In this document: positions 1-10,194 of the stretch, piece by piece
How positions within the stretch are numbered: position 1 is the stretch's first letter
Layout of the letters: every line of letters starts with the position of its first letter
From: Isoetes taiwanensis
Lineage: Eukaryota > Streptophyta > Lycopodiopsida > Isoetales > Isoetaceae
Length of the DNA stretch: 64,000 nt
Assembly: GCA_021234155.1 (NCBI GenBank)
Contig: JAJEKV010000014.1
Location: 7,457,563-7,521,562, forward strand
Direction of reading: 5' to 3'
The notes under the pieces: model-generated
What the model saw: the letters and a program-made list of their open reading frames with translations, nothing else
Told to the model about the DNA's origin: nothing
The model's database searches: none
Position numbers and translations under genes: made by a program

Positions 1-1169
1 AAGCTTAAAGTCATTTCCAACATCACTTTCCTAACCTCTAGATAGGAAATATATGCTATAACAGCTGGTCTTAGTCCATTTTTTAGCATTTTGGTCAAAG
101 ACACCATTTTCATCATTAGTGAGGTCTGCGGCATAATTGTTTCCATTTGGTTGATCATGAACCAAACACCGTGATCAAACCAAATTACGTTGCATTTGCG
201 TGCTTCTTCTTTTTTCTTCTTGTTGTACTTATTCTTATCACATCTGCATGTGAAGTAAGGACAATAGGATCTCCAGACCCTTTTGAGATAGAAGTCATCC
301 CTCATAATATTAGGAAAAACCATGTGTCCTTTTTGTAAAATCTGTATTACTCCTCCCTTAAGGCATGTTTGCTCAAAAAAATCCATCTTGAATGGGAACT
401 CTTCAGTAAGTACATTGAAGGTTTTTTCCAGCTTAATGGCAGCAGACTTAGCATTGTTGATCTCTTTAGTGATCCCTGCCAAAGCAATCCAGGTTTCTAC
501 ATCAATTGGTGCAAGTGCACCGAAATTCTGGCTTTTCCAGATTGCATGCTCATACATGACAGCATAGGCTTCTACTGACTGTTCAATGATGACAGGATAA
601 CAGGTTGAGTTGGCTAAGGTGAGATTTGGGACATCCTCTTCTCCTTCAGTGCCATATACCTTGATTTCCTCACTTTGTGGGAAGTCCTCTTCAATCAGAA
701 CCATTTCGGAAAAAAGACTATCCTGTGTATCCTCTTTTATGGGACTGGCAATCTTCTTCCCTTTGTCTTTATCAAAGGTAAGAGGTACGATTTTATTTCC
801 ATCTTCCAATGCAGTAAGGCCAATCACAAAATTCTTTGCCTGAATGTCCTCAAGACACGTTCTGTCATACAGTATAGTGCCGATTTCCTGATACACATTT
901 GTAATAATGCTTCTACATTTTGTAAATTCAAAATTCACTTTTTTCATGGATTGATATACCTTGAACCAGCCGTTAAAGCCAAGGCAAGCTACTGGAGATA
1001 TTTTCTTGTCACATAAGTTGAACTCCTTGAACGTAATAAAGGAATGTATCTCCTTGTTTCGAATGCAGCCCAAAATAGTCTGGACTGCATAGTTTGGGCA
1101 GTCAATATTGCACTTGTGATAGTCAAATGCCAACAGCTCCTTGATCCACTGATTATTTTCCTCATTCAT
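1..1169 (-). CDS. Unrecognised protein, at least 389 aa, runs off the left edge
   Basis: A continuous reading frame starts at an ATG at 1169 (MNEENNQWIKELLAF) and stays open to base 1, giving 389 codons with no stop. It is rich in Lys and acidic residues. Cysteines are scattered (YHKCNIDCP early on). Near the left edge is a short Cys/Lys-rich stretch, YFTCRCDKNKYNKKKK followed by EEARKCN, which could bind metal or nucleic acid. I see no signal peptide and no family I recognise. The same frame continues through the second copy's junction into 28790-29874, so the protein probably has another 250-350 residues. The second copy (29875-31057) is broken by many small indels at CAG/CTG sites. It could be a host gene or a gene of an undescribed mobile element. 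The uninterrupted frame is solid; function is unknown. Confidence 0.7.
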   Translation of the reverse strand, partial: MNEENNQWIKELLAFDYHKCNIDCPNYAVQTILGCIRNKEIHSFITFKEFNLCDKKISPVACLGFNGWFKVYQSMKKVNFEFTKCRSIITNVYQEIGTILYDRTCLEDIQAKNFVIGLTALEDGNKIVPLTFDKDKGKKIASPIKEDTQDSLFSEMVLIEEDFPQSEEIKVYGTEGEEDVPNLTLANSTCYPVIIEQSVEAYAVMYEHAIWKSQNFGALAPIDVETWIALAGITKEINNAKSAAIKLEKTFNVLTEEFPFKMDFFEQTCLKGGVIQILQKGHMVFPNIMRDDFYLKRVWRSYCPYFTCRCDKNKYNKKKKEEARKCNVIWFDHGVWFMINQMETIMPQTSLMMKMVSLTKMLKNGLRPAVIAYISYLEVRKVMLEMTLS

Positions 1170-3637
1170 TGTCTTTTCCTATATTATCAAACAAAAATGT
1201 CATTGTTAGCATGATATAATTTCACCTGAATTTTATGAAACATAGTCAAGGTTACTGGTATAACCAATAAACTGAGTTAAAGAAAAAAAACCTTTTAAAT
1301 GCGTCTCCAGACTTTTATCTTGTTAGACCTTTGCAAGGAACCAACTCGATACAATAAGCAGCCCTAAGTTTAGTCAGGTGTACTAATCTTAGGCCCAGAC
1401 TATGTTACTTTGTTCTTCCTTAATGAGCTAAAAAAGACTAATCCATTAACCAATGCCAAGTGTTAAACAAGTATACAACAATGTAAAATTTTCCTTTCCA
1501 TATGACTTTTCCAAAGCAAAATAGTTACATGTACATCTAATTAGTATCAAACTTTCCACTGTTGAATACTATGAAAATCAAACCAATGCAAACAGAATAA
1601 TTCATTGTAGCTCCACGAGTGTATTTTCCGCTTTATTTCCAATCTTCCCATATGAATTTTTGGTCTTTATCCAGCTTCCACTTTTTAAAGAATACATAAC
1701 AATGAGCAAAAGATCTTGTTACCTGCACCAACATTACAAAAACAAGCATTAGAAATGGTTGCCTTGTACATGGTAGCAGGTGTCATGGGATCTTTTGGGG
1801 TCATCCCCCTTCACACTGCTATGTACACAAACAGAATAGTAAAACATAATCCAAAACAACACCATTAGCAAGGGGAAAACCAGATATACTAATGGAATGG
1901 ACCAAGGCAAACGCCCCAAGCTGTTCAAACCTGTTCAAAGTACATCACTATCCTGCGAGAAGATTATTCTATGCCTTTCTACTCTTATGACATCTTTAGC
2001 TTATCTGCAGCAGTCTTACAATCTTATGCATGTATCCATAGTTACCTTCATTGCCATGCAACATATCAGCATTAAATAGAAGTTTCAAGTCAGCTTCAGA
2101 CTTTAGCCTTAATCATTATGCCAGATTTAAGATATAGCCCAATTTTGGAGCCATCCTCTCTCATTTGCTAAATGTAACCTTACACTTACCTAGTTAGCGC
2201 ATTTGAGCCAATATATTTCTATTTTCATTAAACTATATGCCAGCATCTAAGTTATTACTAATAGCACAAGCAGTATGCAATATTACTACCAGAGTAGTTA
2301 GCTGCATTATGAAGACAACAGTATACCATTTACTACTGGGGTAAATTATAGCATTAAGCAAATTCTAAATAGCAGCAGTAACATTCATGGATAGCTGACG
2401 TAGATCAAGCTTCCTACTATAATTAGTGGCATTATCATGCGCAAGATTTGCAGTAAAATGCAATCTGTCTTGTACAGCCAATGTGGGCTTAACCTCTATA
2501 AGGTAGATTGGCTGGTCACAGAATTTTAAGGCAAATGATGCTGAAACATACAGTTAGTAGGTAGCCGTATCAATATGCATGTCTAATAGTGACCTTACAT
2601 GCAGTAAATCTACTCAAGACTACTCTGCCCTAATGCAATCTTTATTGAAGCTCCCATAAGCCTTCAAACTTAGGCAAATACTCATGCTTAAGCCCATGGC
2701 TCTGCATGTTGACATGCAACACAGCAGCATATAGGACAATACATGAATCCTTGTGCTCTTTAAATATTAGAGCCATGCCCTTACACTGTTACCATACGAA
2801 GATCTAGCTTTTTAATTTTCAAATATATGCAGGTCTACACCAAGTTCATATATCCATAGTTACACATAAGTTTATGTTGCAACTTCCAGTAGTTGCTTTG
2901 TTTGCCAATACTCGGTGGATCAATGCCTCGTTTAGAGAGCTTGTATACAAGGACAGTCTAAATCAATGACTTTAACATCCTTATCTAGAAGTCCCGCTCA
3001 ATTATATGCATGTAACATGTAACACCTATGAACTATGCAAAGGACATCTCTATAAGTACAGCTTCTAGAGAATCTACCTTTCTTTGCCTTAACATTTCTC
3101 GACCATCACCCTCGCTCATCATAAGATTATGTTTATAATAAGGCCATGATATCTCGATTAATGGGTTCTAGCACCACACTTCACGCGTGTGCCCTACCGC
3201 AAGCCATTTCTAATGATTGAATCGACCATATCACCGCAGGATGTATCCGCTTAACCTATATTGTCACGATCTAAGCAATGCGGTTAAATTCAAAACACTG
3301 CATCTTACATTTGAACAGTAGCACATACCTTTGTTTCTCATGCCTATGCCTTTGTTATTCTCTTGCTGCTCTTTAAATATTTGCGCAAAGCCCCTATAAT
3401 GTTACCTTGTGCCTATTTATCTTTTAATTTTCTCAAGTTTAATCTACATCATAATCAAAGGACTGGTTAAGAACCCCATTCTATCAGCTATTATAAGGAT
3501 TTTCGTCCATGTGACTAATGCTGGTGTTATGATACAAGCTCTAGCACTTTAATTTTCATAACTTCAACTTGAATATATAGAAATATACTTGTCTGCTAAT
3601 ACAAATATTAACCTGATTGTCTTGTTTGTGCTCTTGC
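1170..3637. other. AT-rich stretch without a recognisable gene
   Basis: About 2.5 kb of AT-rich sequence lies between the two coding stretches on the minus strand. I found no long frame on either strand, no RNA gene and no terminal repeats. It could be a long intron joining the exon-like ORF at 3657-3983 to the ORF at 1-1169, or simply intergenic DNA. Its second copy (31058-33530) has the same content. Confidence 0.5.
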
Positions 3638-3664
3638 TATTCTATTCTATTCTATTCTATTCCT
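3636..3664. repeat. ATTCT pentanucleotide microsatellite
   Basis: About five consecutive ATTCT units are visible. They sit at the 3' end of the minus-strand ORF and supply its stop region. The array is repeated at about 33526-33551 in the second copy. Confidence 0.85.
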
Positions 3665-3983
3665 TGTTGCGAGTCTCCAGATCTTGTTGGGGTGGCTGCA
3701 ATGCCTCCTTGTTGGCTGAAATCTCCATAGATCCACTTGATTTGTTGGGATCTTCATCTTGCACTTCATCTGATGCCTTGTTTCCACTGGATTCAATGAT
3801 ATCACTCTCAGAGATTTTTGCAATGCAATCATTCCCTCCATTAGGATCCGAATTTGTTGCTTTCTTCCCAGTTTCAGTGCAATTTTTCAGTGCATCTTTC
3901 ACAGTTGCCTTGTGAAATTGAAATACCTTCTTGCTGCCTAGCATTAAGCTCTTTTCCTCTGCTATTCTCTTCCTTGTAGACAT
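3657..3983 (-). CDS. Small unrecognised ORF or exon, 108 aa
   Basis: The minus-strand frame starts with MSTRKRIAEEKSLML and ends at the pentanucleotide repeat. An in-frame start further upstream at 4037 is also possible. The product is hydrophilic and Ser/Asn/Asp/Glu-rich with a basic start, and looks disordered. The second copy (33541-33877) keeps recognisable stretches (DPNGGNDCIAK, DEVQDEDPNKSSGSMEIS), but with frameshifts at CAG/CTG sites. It may be an upstream exon of the minus-strand gene at 1-1169: same strand, about 2.5 kb upstream, similar composition. I do not recognise the protein and cannot place splice sites with confidence. Confidence 0.4.
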   Translation of the reverse strand: MSTRKRIAEEKSLMLGSKKVFQFHKATVKDALKNCTETGKKATNSDPNGGNDCIAKISESDIIESSGNKASDEVQDEDPNKSSGSMEISANKEALQPPQQDLETRNKE

Positions 3984-4769
3984 ATTTAGATCTCCTTTCT
4001 CACAGAAGCCCGGGCCTTTGCACGCTGAACAAATCACAAGAGTTCCCTCATAATTCTCCTATTTTCGGCACATATTCTTATACTAGTGGTCCTTGTTACC
4101 GTCAGTTCCACAACTCTAGTTTACATTCTACTTTTAGGTGCACGCCCCTCCCAGTAATCCATATGCATATGCCAGCTATATATGCATTTCCATAATTAAC
4201 TACGCTGCCATATCTGGACTGCTCATATTCGGACTGCTCAGAGGTCGTTAGGAAAAACCCTAAACCTGTTCTATTTTTTTCTTTTGCATATTTTCTATAG
4301 TTCAATTGTCAATATCCATATTTTAGTATGCGCCAATCATGCCCTTTCTTTCTCTATATGTTCCTAGGCTATTTCTGCCCTAAAATGTTGTATTCCAACG
4401 AGCCAGAACTCCATTATCCATCACACTTAATGTAAAAAATTACTATATTTGAGAAGTAAAGGCCAAGATTACTTCCTCTCAAATTATTTGAGTATGAACG
4501 GCCTGGGTGCTTGCCTCAAAACTTCCATCCATCTTTTTTGCATTAATATTCCACTTACTGACTTCATTTCCCCTTTAGAATGCTCATGTCCGTGTTATTT
4601 TTCAAATTTTCGGCCCTTTTACACGCCCTTTTATCTTGGGTTCTTCATATGGTCTAGACCATCACTTACCATGGCATATTGAGTTATAATTTGGATTCCA
4701 ATCTTATACATCCTTATTCAATGTTTCTAATGGACAATTTTCTCTTTTTTAATTAAAAATAAAATAAAA
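3984..4769. other. Non-coding stretch left of the gypsy element
   Basis: AT-rich sequence with no supported gene. It ends in an A/T-rich run at about 4749-4775, where homology to the internal region of the gypsy family begins. No LTR is visible here, so the plus-strand element lacks its 5' LTR. Confidence 0.5.
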
Positions 4770-4789
4770 AAAAAAATGGCTCAAATCCA

Positions 4790-5225
4790 CCCACTGGGTC
4801 CATTCGCGCCAAACCCGTCTGCGTCGCGAACGCAAAGCCCTTTCGCGTGAATGGACCCGAGTCCCTTGATTTTAGTCAAAATTGATCCAATTTTTGTACT
4901 TAAAGATGCTAGAATGCTTAGGACTCATCTAGAAATGCAGGGTAGCATTTAATTTTAGTTAAAAATATTAAAATCTAGCTAAGATCAACCCACTCGGATC
5001 GATTCGCGCCAAACCCTTCTACGTCGCGAACGCAGAGCCCTTTCGCGCGAATGGACTCGAGTCAGCCAAATTTCTACTTTTAGATGTCCAATTAGCATGA
5101 AATAAGTTGCTAGCTAGGTTAGAATTGATTCAAATAGACATGTTAGCATCTTACAACCCTTAGAAATGTTTACTAGTGAGCAAAATCAGCTCACTCGGGT
5201 CGATTCGCGCCAAACCCTCCTGCAC
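4790..5225 (+). repeat. Three GC-rich dyad modules, ~200-bp period
   Basis: Modules start near 4797, 4998 and 5198, separated by AT-rich spacers. The first two contain CATTCGCGCCAAACCC, a GCGTCGCGAACGC core and a closing GCGTGAATGGAC-type arm. In the first module the outer arms GGTCCATTC and GAATGGACC are complementary, and an inner TGCGT/ACGCA pair flanks CGCGA. The third module is truncated after its left arm. They lie 90-530 bp upstream of the TATA box, as enhancer-like or structured elements would. Confidence 0.75.
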
Positions 5226-5317
5226 TTCATGGTACCTCATTTGGAGACCCATAGCCTTAGAACAAAGGTCCGTTCGATCAATAATCCTTGTGCATGGAAA
5301 CCTAGGCAGCTCTAGTC

Positions 5318-5325
5318 TATATAAG
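5318..5325 (+). promoter_or_regulatory. TATA box of the internal gypsy promoter
   Basis: TATATAAG lies about 110 bp upstream of the ORF1 start codon. The same box in the same context occurs in the minus element (14226-14233). Conservation in both paralogues argues for a used promoter, although no transcript data are available. Confidence 0.6.
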
Positions 5326-5435
5326 GGGATCTCATTTGTCATTTTCCCTTCGCCAAAAGTGCTCTTACCCTCTTAGGCGATTTTCCAAGCTTCTGTCAGT
5401 TCTTCCAAGCCATCTTCTACATCTATTTCTGCTCA

Positions 5436-6936
5436 ATGGCACCCACGAACTTTGTTCAATGGTACGATAGTGCCAACCACATCCGTGATTTCCCTGCTGA
5501 AGAGGCCTTCCATGTGTTTGATCATCTCTTCGACCTCCATGCAACCCTGACTAGGACCCCTTACTACACTGATATAGTTTGCCAGTATGACCAGCAGATC
5601 TTACCCTGGGAGGTTAGCCTTCCCCCTAGGGGAAGGAAGTGGGTATCCTTAGACTCATTGAGCCAAGCCATGGGGGGGGGGGGGGGGGGGGGGGGGGAGG
5701 AGGGGATCCGAGTCAAAGGGGCAGCTGTGGGCAGGACGAGGGACATGCTTGACTACATGACTTGTAGAGCTCATAGGCATAGGTATATTTCGGCACAAGC
5801 GGCTCTCGCATTATTCATGCAGTACAAGGCAGTCAACAAGGTGGGGGAGCCTTCGATCCAGCCTTTGGACCTAGCGCTACTCGACACAAGAAGGGAGCAA
5901 AGCCACATACATGAGATCAAATCCTCAGAGTACGTGTACCATGGCGCAACATCAGGGGCACTACAGACTGAGCAGGACGATGAGCAGCTTGGGGAAGAAA
6001 ACTCAGATTGGGAGAGCAGGGAAGCAGCAAGAATGGAGAGATGCATAGCAAGACTGAATGACGAGCTTAGGCGGGCTACCGAACTACCAATCGGCATCAC
6101 AGCTTTATCACCAATAGTAATCGAAGGGGAGGAGTACATCTTGGCAAATAACATCCTCAACCTTCTATACTGCCAAGAAGAAGGGCTCAGGATCGACGAA
6201 CTCTTAGCTTAATTGCGAAAGAGCAGCAGAGTGACTGCATCGACTACGCCTATCAGGAAGTCCCAAGGGAAGTAGCGGAGCGGCACTCCTACATAAGGGA
6301 AATGTACCAGCGGCAACAACCAGTCATCCTGGAAGAGGAGTTCCAAGCCATTCAAGACAGGTTGTACAAACCAGGGAAGGGGCTGAGCACCAGCCGAACC
6401 GTCCGATCGCGGAGTATACGCGAGGGGTCCAGCAACTTGGACAGCGCAACTACAATGTGGAGGGACCATGAAGACCTTCTAGCGCTGGACGTCTATGGCG
6501 AAGCAGCTCAGAGGAAGGGCACAGGATCACAAGCGGCAGGACATAGGGGAAGAGCGCTCCGATACTACCTTCCAGTCCTCAGCCAGGGACAAATGATAGT
6601 CTTCTACAAAGAGTTCAGCCCACGAGGAGAGGAGGTCGTGGCGCTCTTAATAGCACTCGCAGGTTTCTGGCAGCACGCCAAGTTGCACAGCAACATGGAT
6701 CACATCATCCTCTTCAAGAGATCCGTGGTACTTTACAGGCTCGACTTCGCCAGGGGCCATTTAAGGGACGCACCAATGATGGTCGTCGCAGCAACAGCGC
6801 CTCCACTCCCTCCACCCCGGATGGCTCGAGCTCTCGAAGGTGGGTCAGCGAGAAACATCCTGCATAACGTAGCTTAGGGCCTCCGACTTAAAGATGTGAA
6901 GAACTTCTTCAAGTCAATAAAGGGTTCTCGAAGATG
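5436..6936 (+). pseudogene. Gypsy ORF1 (pre-Gag protein of unknown function), frameshifted
   Basis: Starts at ATG 5436 (MAPTNFVQWYDSANHI). The frame ends at 6212, where one T is missing compared with the minus element; the frame then resumes and is open from about 6215 to 6877, and a likely original stop lies at 6934-6936. The combined product would be about 490 aa. It is mostly hydrophilic with a few conserved blocks (GEEYILANNILNL, WRDHEDLLALDVYG) shared with the minus element. I know of no family for it. It precedes Gag and could be an N-terminal Gag extension joined by splicing. A run of 26 Gs at 5672-5697 distorts it locally. It is a decayed gene; the homology between two elements shows it was a real protein. 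Confidence 0.7.
5672..5697 (+). repeat. 26-base G homopolymer
   Basis: An uninterrupted run of 26 Gs inside ORF1. The duplicate copy (about 35556-35585) has GGGA-type repeats here instead, and the minus element has only a short G stretch. It may be a sequencing or polishing artefact rather than real sequence. Confidence 0.9.
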
Positions 6937-7168
6937 AACACTTTTATTTCCACATATTATTAAAATGTATAAAAATGACCTCAGTTCCATGTATTACACT
7001 ATGTTTCTCTATAATGTACAAGTCTTGTATATTAATTGCCTTAAATTGTCCTTGACCTATAATTTGAAATTTTAACATGATTTCTTTTATACCTAACAAT
7101 AATTGACTTGTAAATAAGGTTGAATAATGTACAACCTAAGTAACAACATTGATGATCAATACTTGCAG
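6937..7168 (+). other. Intron-like AT-rich gap between ORF1 and Gag
   Basis: About 230 bp of AT-rich, stop-filled sequence ends in a good splice acceptor (TACTTGCAG), after which the Gag frame is open at once (RNTGSGSQGQGRQHQW). The minus element keeps the same gap and acceptor (about 11925-12150). The donor is not clear; candidates lie in the AAGGGTTCTC stretch near 6920. An intron inside a retrotransposon coding region is unusual, but the pattern in two paralogues supports it. Confidence 0.45.
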
Positions 7169-8484
7169 CCAGGAACACCGGTTCAGGGTCTCAAGGCCAA
7201 GGCCGACAGCATCAGTGGCAACCTAGGAACTTGTTCGGCCGGGAACACGACGAAGAACAAGACATGACAGTTGAAACAGTAAATGCAAGGTTGGCTCAGA
7301 TGAGGAATCAGATGCAGCAGTTCCTACAGTGGGCAACACCACTAATGCATGCTCAAGAGTATGGACCTCTACCACCACCTCCACCACCTCCAGGAGGTGT
7401 AGACGAAGCCTCTCAGCCAGAAAGGGAAGAAAATCAGGCTGCCGAGAAGGATAGAAAGAGAAAAAGAAGAGGCAGGAGGAGTCCATCACCTTCCAGCTCT
7501 AGCAGATCGAAAACTTTAGGTGGTGGACCCGGCAGTAGCTCCGACAGTGAGTCAGACACATCGCAGGGCAGAAACAAGAACAGAAAGACAGACGACTACT
7601 AAAAGAAGGTAAACAGTGCAATGAGCAATGTCTGGAAGACAAGAAAGCTGGGACAGTTCTGGGGTAAGGACACGTCAGGTATGGAGGCCGAAGCATGGCT
7701 GGATGAGATGGAAGAATTCGGAAACTCGTATGGAATGAAAGACAAGGACATAGGTAAGGTGGCAACGACAAACTTGATAGGGCCAGCCGGAATATGGTGG
7801 AAGGGATACGCAAAATTCAACAAGTTGAGAAGAAACAACTGCAGGTTTAGAACATTCAGCAAGGCATTCTGTAAGCACTATGTCCCAAGATCCCATACCA
7901 ACAGACAAATACAGCAGTTCTATAGGTTGGACCAGGATAATTTGTCCGTGGCTAAGTATACGGAGGAGTTCATGAGGTTGAGATTGAATGTCCCAAGGAT
8001 AACAGAAAGGCAAGCAGTAGATGGGCATATCGAGGGCCTCAATAGCAACATCAAAAGGCTAGTGAGGGCACTCAACCCAAGAACAGTTGGGGAAGCAGAA
8101 GATAAAGCTCTAAGCTTAGAAGAGGCACCAGTGACCCCAGCACTTCCATACAAAGGAAAGATAGCAGGGCAATATCAGACTAGACAGGCGGCCTCTACGC
8201 CAGTAGGAGGCCAGTACCAAGGAAAAGCTCAGGGGAAGTCTTTTGGAGACCGCAAGCCACATGAAGGATCAGGAGGCAAGTCAATTAAATTTCTCTTAGA
8301 CAGCATTCCAAAGGAGAAAAGACAGGAATGCATAGAGAAGAAACTGTGTTTCCTGTGCTTCCAGCCAGGGCACCGAACGCACAATTGGCCTTTCATCATG
8401 CAGGTGGCACTAGCTAAACTTGGGAATCACCAGCTGAGGGAGATGAAGAAGAAGGCGACCAACAGGAACCCCAAGACTTCATAG
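7169..8484 (+). pseudogene. gag: Gypsy Gag polyprotein, one premature stop
   Basis: Gag packages the element RNA. The frame is open from the acceptor at 7169, contains a proline run (PPPPPPP), an Arg/Ser-rich stretch and a long helical capsid-like part (KLGQFWGKD, YAKFNKLRRNN), and ends at 8484. A zinc knuckle lies near 8344-8388: CFLCFQPGH matches CX2CX4H, but the last cysteine is replaced by Trp (HNW), so the knuckle is damaged. A TAA at 7600-7602 interrupts the frame where the minus element has CAA (Gln). The next ORF (protease) is in another frame, as expected for frameshift or separate translation. Confidence 0.85.
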
Positions 8485-8566
8485 AAGGTGAGTGTAAAAT
8501 TTGTGCAGCCATTGAGTCAGGGGAGGTTATGAATCAGTCTACAGTCATCTCGGCAGAAGGAACATC

Positions 8567-8890
8567 GATAGCAAGCCATATATAGTCTTGATAGACACAG
8601 GTAGTTCCCATAACTTTGCCTCTCCAAGGCTTACTGCTCTCATGAAGAATAAGATCTTGAAGTCCAAGCCAAGGCCAGTCAGCATGGCAAGTGGCGCCAT
8701 TCGCCACACTAAGGGGAGGAGAATCAATTTTGACATAGATCTTAGTGGAAGCAAGTGGCCGATGGGTGCCGAAGTGATGGACATCGGGAAATATGACCTC
8801 ATAGTAGGAATGGAGTTCCTAAGGCCAGCAAAAGCTATGATAGATTGCGACCACAACGAAATCTCTATGACAGCGCCAGACGGCAATTGA
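8567..8890 (+). pseudogene. Gypsy aspartic protease domain
   Basis: Retropepsin-like domain that would process Gag-Pol. The catalytic motif IDTGSSHNF is intact, and the later flap/dimer-side motif YDLIVGMEFL matches the gypsy pattern. It ends with TGA at 8888-8890, directly followed in the same frame by the reverse transcriptase part, so protease and RT were one ORF. The TGA is consistent with C-to-T change of a CGA Arg codon, though no second copy of this site exists to test it. Confidence 0.8.
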
Positions 8891-10043
8891 TACATAGTAA
8901 AAGGTAAGAAGGTAACTTCAGCTATGCAATGTATCTCTATGAAGCAGTTGAGGAAAAGCATAATAAGAAACAGGGTGGATTACATCTTGAGGCTAGAGGC
9001 AGTTGACCCAAGTAAAGCAAAGGGAAGTGAGTCAAGTGGAAATCAGTTGCCTAAGCCAATAGCAAGGCTCATTAAGGAGTTTAATGATGTATTCACGGAT
9101 GAAATCCATCAATTACCACCTTATAGGGGTGTAGAGTGTGAAATCACACTAGCTCCAGATGCTAAGCCTACTGGCAAGGCACCTTATAGGATGGGCACTC
9201 CAGAGCTGGTAGAGCTCAAGAAGCAGTTGCAAGAACTGCTTGAGCTCGGATTCATAAGAGCAAGCGTGTCTCCTTTTGGAGCACCCATCCTTTTCGTCAA
9301 GAAGAAAGACGGAAGTCTAAGGATGTGCATTGATTATCGTCAGCTTACTAAGCAAACGATAAAGAATAAATATGTTCTGCCAAGGGCAGACGACTTGATG
9401 GACCAGCTCCAGGGAGCAAAAGTCTTCTCCAAAATTGACCTAAGGTCGGGATACCATCAGATAAGGATCAAGGAAGAAGACATCCACAAAACTGCCTTCG
9501 GAACGCGATATGGGCACTATGAGTTCATGGTAATGCCTTTCGGCTTATCGAATGCCCCAGCAACCTTCATGCGCTTGATGAATAATATCTTCATAGAATT
9601 CTTAGATGAATTTGTCATCGTATTTTTCGATGACATCCTAGTCTATAGCAAGACCATAGAAGAGCATTGTCAGCACTTGAGAAGGGTTTTGGAGAAGCTA
9701 ATGTGGCATCAATTGTATGACAAGCTTTCTAAGTGCCACTTTGCAACAGGCCGAGTGGAGTATTTGGGTCATGTGGTGTCATCTCAAGGGATCTCCACTA
9801 ATTCGGCAAAGATTGAAGTCATAGTGGATTGGCCGGCACCAAGGAATATAAGAAGCTTCATCGGCTTGGTAGGGTATTATCGGAAGTTCGTGAAGGACTT
9901 CGCTAGGTGGGTGTCCCCTCTGTCGGACCTCACCAAGGATAAGAAGGTGAAGGATTGGACAAAGCATTGGCTCGAGAATGTCCAAGCCTCCTTTGAGAAG
10001 CTCAAAGAGGCACTAACCACAGCACCGGTCCTCATCCTACCGG
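8891..10043 (+). pseudogene. pol: Gypsy reverse transcriptase, C-terminus and RNase H missing
   Basis: Reverse transcriptase copies the element RNA into DNA. Conserved blocks appear in order: a PYRMGTPE entry block, [49 protein letters not shown], and the catalytic [10 protein letters not shown] (gypsy form of YxDD). The thumb and connection region ([24 protein letters not shown]) follows. At about 10044 the protein is cut within the linker to RNase H and joined to an LTR scrap. The RT core is intact, but the element lacks RNase H and integrase, so it cannot be autonomous. Confidence 0.9.
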
Positions 10044-10194
10044 CGCCTAGCCGTCAGTCTACCTCCCTATGAGTCTGAGCCTTGGGTAGGAGCTCTCATA
10101 TTTTACGGCATATGTTTATCTCTGTTGTAGCTATGGATATATGGATGTGCTACCCCTCGGGGTGATATGATGTGTTGTTATTGCTAGTTCTGAC
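10044..10194 (+). repeat. LTR scrap in plus orientation
   Basis: This 151-bp stretch is the reverse complement of about 16993-17143 within the LTR at 16803-18458, with few mismatches. It is therefore a piece of the family's LTR in the sense of the plus element, fused to pol on its left and to the RNase H of the minus element on its right. It marks a rearrangement that removed the plus element's 3' pol and most of its LTR. Confidence 0.85.

Larger units (their letters stand above)
4770..10194 (+). mobile_element. Ty3/gypsy retrotransposon, plus copy, truncated at both ends
   Basis: Order: GC-rich dyad modules, TATA box, ORF1, an intron-like gap, Gag, protease, reverse transcriptase, then a 151-bp scrap of LTR. 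RNase H, integrase and complete LTRs are missing. The 5' end lacks the LTR, primer site and H3-like ORF seen in the related minus element (10195-18458). The order protease-RT and the RT motifs ([21 protein letters not shown]) place it in Ty3/gypsy. Several frames are broken, so it is not autonomous. A noisier duplicate lies at 34672-40078. Confidence 0.85.

Noticed and set aside
147..1016. Three plus-strand ORFs of 60-113 aa
   Set aside because: They are shadows of the uninterrupted minus-strand frame at 1-1169, which is much longer.
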